Shown piece after piece: positions 5,834 through 14,106 of a stretch of DNA of 17,526 nt. The stretch is taken from contig CAAEVI010000050.1 of assembly GCA_900759455.1 (NCBI GenBank), forward strand, positions 1 to 17,526, in the 5' to 3' direction. The DNA comes from Erysipelotrichaceae bacterium (GTDB taxonomy: Bacteria > Bacillota_I > Bacilli_A > Erysipelotrichales > Erysipelotrichaceae). The notes beneath the pieces were generated by a model that was given only the letters and a program-made list of their open reading frames with translations, was not told the origin of the DNA and did not search any database. Every line of letters starts with the position of its first letter. The first letter of the stretch is position 1. The translations under genes and the position numbers were made by a program.

Positions 5834-8800
5834 ATGGACCAAAAGACACCTTATCGTATTGTCGCTTCCGGTAAAAAGGCTAAGCGTAGGGACTATTCAA
5901 AGGTAAGCGGAAATCTCGAACTGCCTAATCTGGTTGAGATTCAGACTGACTCTTTTGAGTGGTTCAAAAACGATGGAATCGCAGAAGTATTTAACGAAAT
6001 TTATCCGATTCAGAACTATGGAGGAAATATCCGCTTAAAGTTCCTTGGATATGAATTCGAAGAGCCTAAATACAATGCAGAAGATTCGATGTACAGAGAG
6101 TGCAACTATGCTGCACCGCTCAAGGCAAAGATGGAGCTGGAAATTACAGATACGAGCACCGGTGAGGTCATGCGCAAGGAAGAGGAAGTTTTCCTTGGCG
6201 ATTTCCCTTTGATGACCGAAACAGGTACTTTCATTATTAACGGAGCGGAACGTGTAATCGTTTCGCAAATTGTGCGTTCTCCGGGCGCTTATTTCTCTAC
6301 AGGCTATGAAGAGAAAACCGGAAAAACCAGCTATAGCTGCGAATTAATTCCAAGCCGCGGTACCTGGCTGGAATTTATGACGGAGCTGAAAAAGAGTTCC
6401 CTGGGACGTCAGTTATCTGTAAGCATTGACCGCAAACGTAAGATTCTTTCCAGCGTACTGTTCAAAGCAATCGGTATGTCTGTGGATCTGCTTCCAAGCG
6501 AAAATCCTCTCGATACGACTCAGATGGAAACATTCCTGCGTGCAATGGGCAGAGAATGGCCGGCTGATATTGCTGTTGACGATGAAAATCGTGAATATAT
6601 GAATCTTTATCTGCTTCTTTATGCCGCTTTCTTTGGAAAGTACGAAGAAGTGGAACATACACTGCTGAGTGACAAAGTCAAGACGACACAGGAAGCGCTG
6701 CTTTCTATTTATGAGAACCAGCGCAGTGATGAGATCCCGACACTGGACGGTTCCATCACTTTGATGAACGCAAAATTCTTCGATCCGCGCCGTTATGATC
6801 TGACGAAAGCCGGACGTTACAAACTGGGCAAAAAACTGAATGCTGTTGCCCGTACTTTTGAAACGACACTGGCACAGGACATTGTAGATGCGGACGGTAC
6901 TGTGTTCATGGAAAGCGGTACGTATATTCGCCGTGATGAGCGCAATGCCCTGCGCAAGGTGCTGTCAAAAGGTGTTTATGTTACAGCCTTCCCGTTCAAT
7001 CCGCTGTTCAATCATCCGGATGTCGTGGAAGTAGCGACAACGTGCGGACAGGGTCTTGTAGGCCGTGTGCTTGCTCATGATGTCGAGCTTTCCGAGCGTA
7101 CGCTCTACGAAGGAAGCATCCTGAGCGAAGCAGACGTGGAGGCAGTGTGCAAGGAATTTGATACGATCAAAGTACAGGGTGGCATCATTGCCAAGAAAGT
7201 CGCTCTGAATGCCGAAAATGTCGCTTCTGTTCTGAATTACGGCCAGCGCATGTATGCTCTGGGACGTTTGACAGATGAAGAAGGAAATGACATCGTGGAT
7301 GCAGACGGCGATCTGTACGTAGACGGTTATACACCAAGAGTAAAACCGGATGCACTGGATCCGGATACCGTGGAAGAAATCAGTGCATTGGTACGCGGAA
7401 ATAATATGTATGCATGGCTTGTCGGTGCTGCCGTACAGGAAATCATGGTACGCGGAGCTGACGGAAATGTCATCAAGATCATCGGTAATGACCCGTTTGC
7501 AAATAAACACACCATTACTATTTCCGATATGTATGCGTTCTATTCTTACAACCTGAACATCATGGAAGGAATCGGTGAAACAGATGATATCGATATGCTG
7601 GGCAACCGTCGTATCCGTACAGTCGGCGAACTGATCCAGAATCAGTTCCGTATCGGATTGAGCCGTATGGAACGTGTTGTCAAGGAACGTATGTCCATTG
7701 CGGAAATCGCTACCCTGACACCGAAGAAGCTGACAAACATCCGACCGCTGACAGCAGCGATCAAAGAGTTCTTCTCCAGTTCACAGCTGTCTCAGTTCAT
7801 GGATCAGCAGAACCCGCTGGCAGAGCTGACAAACAAACGCCGTATTTCCGCGTTGGGTCCAGGCGGTCTGACACGTGACCGTGCCGGCTTCGAGGTTCGA
7901 GACGTACACAGTTCACACTATGGACGTATCTGTCCGATCGAGACACCTGAAGGTCCGAACATCGGTTTGATCTCCAATATGACAACATATGGAAAGATCA
8001 ATGAATACGGCTTTATTCAGACACCGTACCGTATCGTGAATCCGGATGGAACCGTAAAGGAAGAAGCGATCTATCTGTCTGCAGACGAAGAAGCCGACTA
8101 TGTCATCGCACAGGCCAACGAGGTTCGTGACGGTCGCCTGATCAACGAGCATGTCGTAGCACGTAAGAACGGTGATACGATCATCGCCCGTCGTGAAGAC
8201 GTGGAACTGGCCGACGTTTCGCCGAAACAGATCGTTTCGGTTGCGACTGCCTGCGTACCGTTCCTGGAAAACGACGATGCTTCCCGTGCCCTCATGGGTG
8301 CCAACATGCAGCGTCAGGCAGTGCCACTGCTGATGCCGCATTCACCGTATGTAGGAACCGGAATCGAGTATAAGATCGCTAAAGACTCCGGTGTCGGCAT
8401 TGTCGCCAAAGAGGACGGAGTTGTTGAATATGTAGACTCACAGCGTATCGTGGTTCGCGATGACGAAGGTGAGACACATGAATACCGCATGCGTAAGTTC
8501 CAGCGTTCAAATGCCGGAACAAGCATCAACCAGCGCCCGATCGTTAAAAAACACGAGCGCATCGAAAAAGGTGACATTCTTGCCGATGGACCTTCCATGG
8601 AAAACGGTGAGCTTGCCCTTGGACAAAACGTGACCATTGCCTACATGACATGGTATGGTTATAACTACGAGGATGCCATCATCATGAGCGAACGTCTCGT
8701 ACGTGATGATGTCTATACATCAATTCATATCGAAGAGTACGACATTGACTGCCGTGAAACAAAACTGGGTCCGGAAGAAATTACCCGTGATATTCCAAAC

Positions 8801-9994
8801 GTCAGCGAAAATGCACGCCGTAATCTGGACAGCCGCGGTATCGTCATGGTCGGTGCGGAAGTTCAGGAGGGCGATATCCTTGTCGGTAAAGTAACTCCGA
8901 AAGGACAAAGCGAAATTTCTCCTGAAGAAAAACTGCTGCTGGCAATCTTCAGCGAAAAAGCAAGAGAAGTGCGTGACAACTCCCTGAAAGTACCGCACGG
9001 AGGAGCCGGAATCGTTCATTCCATCCGTGTCTTCAAACGTGAAGAAGGACACGACCTGCCTCCGGGAGTAAAAGAAACTGTTAAAGTTTATATCGTTCAG
9101 AAACGTAAGATTTCTGAAGGTGATAAAATGGCCGGACGCCACGGTAACAAAGGTGTCATCTCCAAGATCCTGCCGGTTGAGGATATGCCTTACATGCCGG
9201 ATGGAACACCGGTTGACATCATGCTGAATCCGTTCGGTGTGCCTTCCCGTATGAACATCGGACAGGTATTGGAGATCCATTTGGGATATGCGGCGAAAAA
9301 ACTGGGCGTGAAATTCGCGACACCGGTATTCGACGGTATTTCCAATGAAGAACTCAGTGACATCATGAAAGAAGCCAGCATGACAAAAGACGGTAAACAG
9401 GTACTGTATGACGGACGTACCGGAGAGGCTTTCGATGAGCGTATCTCTGTCGGTGTCATGTACATGATCAAGCTGGCGCACATGGTTGACGATAAGCTGC
9501 ATGCCCGTGCAACAGGACCGTACTCTCTGGTAACGCAGCAGCCGTTGGGAGGTAAGGCTCAAAACGGTGGACAGCGTTTCGGTGAGATGGAGGTTTGGGC
9601 ACTGGAGGCTTACGGTGCCGCTCACACGCTGCAGGAGATCCTGACTGTGAAGTCCGATGATATCCAGGGCCGTACCAAAACTTATGAAGCGATCATCAAA
9701 GGAAAGGATATTCCTGAACCGGGAATTCCTGAGTCTTTCCGTGTATTGATGCACGAGCTGCAGGCATTGGCTATCGATGTCCGTCTGCTGGATGAAAACG
9801 GCGAGGAAGTCGACATCACAAAAGAGGACAACAGCGAACCAGCTGTTCTGCCGGTGATCGAACCGGAAAAAGAGCCGGAAGAAAACAAACCGGCAGATGA
9901 TGAAGAGATTGAAGATCCGGAATTCGGAAATGAGGATTTTCCGGAATCAGATTTAGATGAACCAATTGATTTTGAAGATGACAAGGAGGCGTAG
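5834..9994 (+). CDS. rpoB: DNA-directed RNA polymerase beta subunit
   Basis: This is the beta subunit of RNA polymerase, forming one side of the active cleft and the rifamycin pocket. The product has 1386 residues, about 190 more than Bacillus RpoB. Conserved landmarks include DFPLMTETGTFIINGAERVI in the protrusion, the rifamycin region SSSQLSQFMDQQNP (from about residue 648), RRISALGPGGLT, and the active-site EGDKMAGRHGNKGVISKI. Two features stand out. Residue 667, equivalent to E. coli His526, is Asn (codon AAC at 7832). A stretch of roughly 150 residues (382-534) replaces about 30 in Bacillus, between the lobe strands and GETDDIDMLGNRR. The C-terminus ends in a strongly acidic tail (1324-1386, nearly half Asp/Glu), common in Firmicutes. 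The frame is intact, with rpoC 7 bases downstream. Confidence 0.97.
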   Translation: MDQKTPYRIVASGKKAKRRDYSKVSGNLELPNLVEIQTDSFEWFKNDGIAEVFNEIYPIQNYGGNIRLKFLGYEFEEPKYNAEDSMYRECNYAAPLKAKMELEITDTSTGEVMRKEEEVFLGDFPLMTETGTFIINGAERVIVSQIVRSPGAYFSTGYEEKTGKTSYSCELIPSRGTWLEFMTELKKSSLGRQLSVSIDRKRKILSSVLFKAIGMSVDLLPSENPLDTTQMETFLRAMGREWPADIAVDDENREYMNLYLLLYAAFFGKYEEVEHTLLSDKVKTTQEALLSIYENQRSDEIPTLDGSITLMNAKFFDPRRYDLTKAGRYKLGKKLNAVARTFETTLAQDIVDADGTVFMESGTYIRRDERNALRKVLSKGVYVTAFPFNPLFNHPDVVEVATTCGQGLVGRVLAHDVELSERTLYEGSILSEADVEAVCKEFDTIKVQGGIIAKKVALNAENVASVLNYGQRMYALGRLTDEEGNDIVDADGDLYVDGYTPRVKPDALDPDTVEEISALVRGNNMYAWLVGAAVQEIMVRGADGNVIKIIGNDPFANKHTITISDMYAFYSYNLNIMEGIGETDDIDMLGNRRIRTVGELIQNQFRIGLSRMERVVKERMSIAEIATLTPKKLTNIRPLTAAIKEFFSSSQLSQFMDQQNPLAELTNKRRISALGPGGLTRDRAGFEVRDVHSSHYGRICPIETPEGPNIGLISNMTTYGKINEYGFIQTPYRIVNPDGTVKEEAIYLSADEEADYVIAQANEVRDGRLINEHVVARKNGDTIIARREDVELADVSPKQIVSVATACVPFLENDDASRALMGANMQRQAVPLLMPHSPYVGTGIEYKIAKDSGVGIVAKEDGVVEYVDSQRIVVRDDEGETHEYRMRKFQRSNAGTSINQRPIVKKHERIEKGDILADGPSMENGELALGQNVTIAYMTWYGYNYEDAIIMSERLVRDDVYTSIHIEEYDIDCRETKLGPEEITRDIPNVSENARRNLDSRGIVMVGAEVQEGDILVGKVTPKGQSEISPEEKLLLAIFSEKAREVRDNSLKVPHGGAGIVHSIRVFKREEGHDLPPGVKETVKVYIVQKRKISEGDKMAGRHGNKGVISKILPVEDMPYMPDGTPVDIMLNPFGVPSRMNIGQVLEIHLGYAAKKLGVKFATPVFDGISNEELSDIMKEASMTKDGKQVLYDGRTGEAFDERISVGVMYMIKLAHMVDDKLHARATGPYSLVTQQPLGGKAQNGGQRFGEMEVWALEAYGAAHTLQEILTVKSDDIQGRTKTYEAIIKGKDIPEPGIPESFRVLMHELQALAIDVRLLDENGEEVDITKEDNSEPAVLPVIEPEKEPEENKPADDEEIEDPEFGNEDFPESDLDEPIDFEDDKEA

Positions 9995-10001
9995 ATAAAG
10001 T

Positions 10002-13000
10002 ATGAGTATCAACAATTTTGCCTCGATTCAGGTTAGTCTCGCTTCTCCGGAGCGCATCCATGAATGGAGCCACGGAGAAGTAAAGAAACCGGAAACGATC
10101 AACTATCGTTCACAGAAACCAGAGCGTGACGGCTTGTTCTGCGAGCGCATCTTCGGTCCAAGCAAAGACTGGGAATGCTATTGCGGAAAATACAAGAAAG
10201 TACGTTATAAGGGCGTTATCTGTGACCGTTGCGGCGTAGAGATCACAAAATCGACTGTACGTCGTGAACGCATGGGTCATATCGAACTGGCTGCGCCGGT
10301 TGCTCATATCTGGTATCTGCGCGGCATTCCTTCACGTATGGCGCTGCTGCTGGATGTAACACCGAAACAGCTGGAGGAAGTTGTATACTTTGTATCCTGG
10401 ATCGTAACCGACCCGCGGGATACAAAACTCGAATATAAACAGGTTCTTTCGGAAAAAGAATATCGTGAAAATATGGCGATTTACGGTCCGGGCAGCTTTG
10501 TTGCCCAGACCGGTGCCGAAGCAGCATTGACACTGCTGAGAGACGTTGACCTTGAAAAAGAATATCGCAATGTGAAGACGGCAATGGAATCGGCACAGGG
10601 CGAAAAGCATAAAAAACTGGTAAAACGTCTGGATACGATCGAAGCATTCCGCCATTCCGGCAATAAACCGGAGTGGATGGTACTGACTGTCATTCCGGTC
10701 ATACCACCGGATCTGCGTCCGATGTTGCAGCTGGACGGCGGACGTTTTGCGACAAGTGATCTCAACGATCTCTATCGTCGTGTCATCACCCGCAACAACC
10801 GTCTGAAAAAACTGCTGGAGCTGGGAACACCGGCTATCATCGTACAGAACGAAAAACGTATGCTCCAGGAAGCGGTAGACGCCCTGATCGATAACGGTCG
10901 TCGTTCCAAACCGATCACCGGTGCCGGCGGACGTGCCCTGAAGTCACTGTCTCATTCGCTGAAAGGTAAACAGGGACGTTTCCGTCAGAACCTGTTAGGT
11001 AAGCGTGTCGACTTCTCAGGTCGTTCCGTAATTGCCGTAGGACCGGACCTGAAGATGTATCAGTGCGGTATTCCGCGTGAAATGGCAATTCAGCTGTTCA
11101 AACCGTTCGTTATCAACGAAATCGTAAACCGTGAAATTGCATCAAACCCGAAGACTGCGGAAAAACTGATCGATCGTCAGGATCCGCGCATCTGGGATAT
11201 CGTGGAATCTGTCATTGACGGATATCCGATCCTGATGAACCGTGCACCGACCCTGCACCGTCTGGGTATCCAGGCATTTATTCCGAAACTGGTCGAAGGA
11301 CGTGCGATGCGTCTGCACCCGCTGGTATGTACGGCATTCAACGCCGACTTCGACGGTGACCAGATGGCCGTTCACGTTCCGCTGAGCGAGGAAGCGCGTG
11401 CCGAAGCATTGATCATGATGCTTGGTTCCAACAACATCCTGGGTCCGAAAGATGGTAAGCCGATCGTTACACCTGGTCAGGACATGGTCATGGGTAACTT
11501 CTATCTGACCATGGAGGAAACCGCTGAAGAATTCCGTGCGGAAGCTCAGCGTTACCTGGATGTTGACTGTGAGGAAGAAGCCGCAATGTGGAATCGTTTT
11601 GCGGATAATGAAGCACATGTCTACGGAAGCATCGAAGAAATCATGATGGCATATCAGACAAAGCAGATCCATCTGCATTCACGTATTGCGGTTCCGGCAA
11701 GAAATCTTGGAAAAACAAGCTTTACACCGGAACAGATGAACAAATATCTGCTTACAACAGTCGGTAAAGTCATTTTCAACAATATGTTCCCTGAAGATTT
11801 CCCATATCTGAACGAAGTATCCGCCGCAAACTTCAAGGCAACACCGGATAAATTCTTCTTGGAAATGGGAAAAGATATTCATGAAGCGATCATCAACCTG
11901 CCGATCACTGCCGCTTTCAAGAAGAAAGATCTCGGAAAGATCATCGGTGAGGTCTTCAAACGTTATTCAACTGAAAAAACATCTGAGATCCTTGACCAGA
12001 TCAAAGACCTTGGATTCTACTATTCTACAGTAGCCGGCGTTACGGTATCATTAGCCGATATCGAGGTGGCGCCGAATAAAGAAGAACATGTCAATGAGGG
12101 TAAGGAAAAGGCCGAAGAACTCAAACGCCTGCAGCGCAAGGGAAAACTGACGATGCAGGAATGGGAGCGTCATCTCAACAAGCTGTGGGCCGATGTCAAA
12201 GACGAGATCGCCGGTGAGCTGCTGGGCTCTCTGCCTCGTAAAAACCCAATCAACATGATGGCTCGTTCCGGAGCCCGTGGTAATACTTCCAACTTTACTC
12301 AGCTGGCCGGCATGCGTGGATTGATGGCCAAACCATCACAGTCCAAGTCAGCCAAGGGTGAATATGTGCCAAGCATCATCGAGGTTCCGATCTACTCATG
12401 TTTCCGTGAAGGTCTGAACGTGTCCGAGTTCTTCATCTCTACACACGGTGTGCGTAAAGGTCTGACCGATACGGCCTTGAAGACTGCCGAATCAGGATAC
12501 CTGACACGTCGTCTGGTCGATGTTGCGCAGGATGTGATCATCAAAGAAGATGACTGCGGTACCGATAAAGGTTACTGGGTGGAAGCGATCATCGACCGTA
12601 AGACAAACTCAATGATCGAGTCACTTTATGACCGTCTTGTGGGACGTTATGCAAAACAGGATGTCGTTGATCCGAAGACAGGCGAGCTGATCGTTGCATC
12701 CGATGAATTCATTTCTGATGATATCGCGAAACGAATCGAGGATGCCGGAATCGAAGGAATGTATATCCGTTCTGCATTTACATGTAAATCTATCTACGGT
12801 ATTTGCCGCAAGTGCTATGGACGCAACATGGCAACCGGTAAAGATGTAGAGGTCGGTGAAGCTGTCGGAATCATGGCAGCACAGTCAATCGGTGAGCCGG
12901 GTACTCAGCTGACCATGCGTACTTTCCATACCGGCGGTGTTGCCAGCGCAGACGGTGGAGATATCACACAGGGTCTTCCTCGTGTCGAGGAACTGTTCGA

Positions 13001-13868
13001 GGCACGCTGCCCGAAAGGTGTTGCCGTGCTTGCTCAGATCAGCGGTGAGATCACATCTGTTGAATCACTGGAAAATGCTCCGGGATTTGAAGTAACGATC
13101 ACCAACGAAGTCGAGAGCAAAGTTCATAAGATCAACCCGTCACAGGCAATTCGTCAGTGGATCAAACCGGGCGTGAAGATCGAAGCTGGTGATAAGATCA
13201 CCGAAGGTCCGGTCGATCCAAAAGAATTGCTGAAGGTTGCCGGCGTACGTCAGGTACAGAACTATATCCTGAAAGAGGTCAAGAAAGTATACCAGTCTCA
13301 GGGTATTGAAATCAGCGATAAACATATCGAAGTCATGATTCGCCAGATGCTGCGTAAAGTAGTAGTTGTGGATGGCGGAGATACAGAACTGAGTGCCGGT
13401 GTTCAGGTTTCTCTGATCACGGCAAACCGTATCAACCGTGATGCATTGCTGAGCGGAAAATCTCCGGCTAAGATCAAACCGGTCCTGCTTGGTATTTCCC
13501 GTGCATCTGTTGAAACTGATTCCTTCCTGTCAGCCGCATCATTCCAGGAAACGACAAAAGTACTGACTGATGCTGCAATCAAGGGTAAAGTCGATCATTT
13601 GATCGGTCTGAAAGAAAACGTAATCATCGGTAAACTGATTCCTGCCGGTACGGGATGTGAAGGTGACCGTCCGACAAACCATATTATCGAAGAAAAGGCT
13701 GCACAGCTGAAACAGCTCCGTGAAGAGCGCAACAGACATAAGGAAGATGATGAAACATTCATGACTTATGCTAATGAAACATCTGATACACAGGCTGTAG
13801 AGCCAATCAGCAGCGATGCGATCAATGAAGCTATCGCTGAAGACGATCTTTCCATCATGGAAGGTTAA
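10002..13868 (+). CDS. rpoC: DNA-directed RNA polymerase beta' subunit
   Basis: This is the catalytic beta' subunit of RNA polymerase. The 1288-residue product is co-transcribed with rpoB, with AAGGAGG at 9983-9989 overlapping the end of rpoB. The N-terminal zinc site is complete (Cys59, Cys61, Cys74, Cys77 in WECYCGKYKKVRYKGVICDR and following). The catalytic magnesium loop NADFDGD carries Asp449, Asp451 and Asp453. The second zinc region (DDCGTDKGYW; TCKSIYGICRKCYGRN) and the trigger-loop region (GEPGTQLTMRTFHTGGVA) are present. Compared with Bacillus, there is a charged insertion of about 25 residues near residues 508-545, and a 10-residue one at about 779-788 between GLMAKP and SIIEVP, next to the F-loop. 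A strong terminator closes the operon. Confidence 0.98.
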   Translation: MSINNFASIQVSLASPERIHEWSHGEVKKPETINYRSQKPERDGLFCERIFGPSKDWECYCGKYKKVRYKGVICDRCGVEITKSTVRRERMGHIELAAPVAHIWYLRGIPSRMALLLDVTPKQLEEVVYFVSWIVTDPRDTKLEYKQVLSEKEYRENMAIYGPGSFVAQTGAEAALTLLRDVDLEKEYRNVKTAMESAQGEKHKKLVKRLDTIEAFRHSGNKPEWMVLTVIPVIPPDLRPMLQLDGGRFATSDLNDLYRRVITRNNRLKKLLELGTPAIIVQNEKRMLQEAVDALIDNGRRSKPITGAGGRALKSLSHSLKGKQGRFRQNLLGKRVDFSGRSVIAVGPDLKMYQCGIPREMAIQLFKPFVINEIVNREIASNPKTAEKLIDRQDPRIWDIVESVIDGYPILMNRAPTLHRLGIQAFIPKLVEGRAMRLHPLVCTAFNADFDGDQMAVHVPLSEEARAEALIMMLGSNNILGPKDGKPIVTPGQDMVMGNFYLTMEETAEEFRAEAQRYLDVDCEEEAAMWNRFADNEAHVYGSIEEIMMAYQTKQIHLHSRIAVPARNLGKTSFTPEQMNKYLLTTVGKVIFNNMFPEDFPYLNEVSAANFKATPDKFFLEMGKDIHEAIINLPITAAFKKKDLGKIIGEVFKRYSTEKTSEILDQIKDLGFYYSTVAGVTVSLADIEVAPNKEEHVNEGKEKAEELKRLQRKGKLTMQEWERHLNKLWADVKDEIAGELLGSLPRKNPINMMARSGARGNTSNFTQLAGMRGLMAKPSQSKSAKGEYVPSIIEVPIYSCFREGLNVSEFFISTHGVRKGLTDTALKTAESGYLTRRLVDVAQDVIIKEDDCGTDKGYWVEAIIDRKTNSMIESLYDRLVGRYAKQDVVDPKTGELIVASDEFISDDIAKRIEDAGIEGMYIRSAFTCKSIYGICRKCYGRNMATGKDVEVGEAVGIMAAQSIGEPGTQLTMRTFHTGGVASADGGDITQGLPRVEELFEARCPKGVAVLAQISGEITSVESLENAPGFEVTITNEVESKVHKINPSQAIRQWIKPGVKIEAGDKITEGPVDPKELLKVAGVRQVQNYILKEVKKVYQSQGIEISDKHIEVMIRQMLRKVVVVDGGDTELSAGVQVSLITANRINRDALLSGKSPAKIKPVLLGISRASVETDSFLSAASFQETTKVLTDAAIKGKVDHLIGLKENVIIGKLIPAGTGCEGDRPTNHIIEEKAAQLKQLREERNRHKEDDETFMTYANETSDTQAVEPISSDAINEAIAEDDLSIMEG

Positions 13869-13890
13869 CAGCTGCAAATAACTTAAAATT

Positions 13891-13919
13891 AGCTCCAGGA
13901 TAAACCTGGAGCTTTTTTT
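13891..13919 (+). terminator. Rho-independent terminator of rpoBC
   Basis: AGCTCCAGG (13891-13899) pairs perfectly over 9 bp with CCTGGAGCT (13905-13913) around the loop ATAAA, and a run of seven T (13913-13919) follows. Confidence 0.96.
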
Positions 13920-14000
13920 CATGAGCAGGCGAAAAGGCAGCTGAAAGAGACAGCAAATAACAGAAAACAGCTCAAAAAACAACCGTTAAAAAATGGAAAT

Positions 14001-14028
14001 CAGGTTGCATGCAAACCTCTTTTTTTTA
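14001..14028 (+). terminator. Possible second, weaker terminator upstream of the surface operon
   Basis: AGGTTGCATGCAAACCT, with one bulged A, can fold into a short hairpin (AGGTT with AACCT plus one G-C pair) and is followed by TCTTTTTTTT. It may stop readthrough from rpoBC ahead of the next promoter. The stem is short, so it could also be a near-palindromic operator. The rest of the region between rpoC and 14107 shows no gene. Confidence 0.35.
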
Positions 14029-14038
14029 AAAAGCGCTA

Positions 14039-14047
14039 TGGTATAAT
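14039..14047 (+). promoter_or_regulatory. Extended -10 promoter for the surface-protein operon
   Basis: A perfect TATAAT (14042-14047) is preceded by TG plus one base (14039-14041), an extended -10. The -35 region 17 bases upstream is only a T-rich run, so the extended -10 probably carries the recognition. The start should be near 14054. Confidence 0.7.
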
Positions 14048-14106
14048 TGCGATGCTGTTTACCGAAAACAGCAATAAGAATCAGAAAAATGAGGAGGTAG
14101 ACACAG

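Noticed and set aside
8720..9754. Long open frame on the minus strand inside rpoB (over 300 codons), and similar minus-strand frames in leuC and rpoC
   Set aside because: They lie opposite strongly conserved genes in the same codon phase, have no ribosome binding site or recognisable protein family, and contain low-complexity His/Arg/Phe/Ser-rich sequence typical of antisense shadows.
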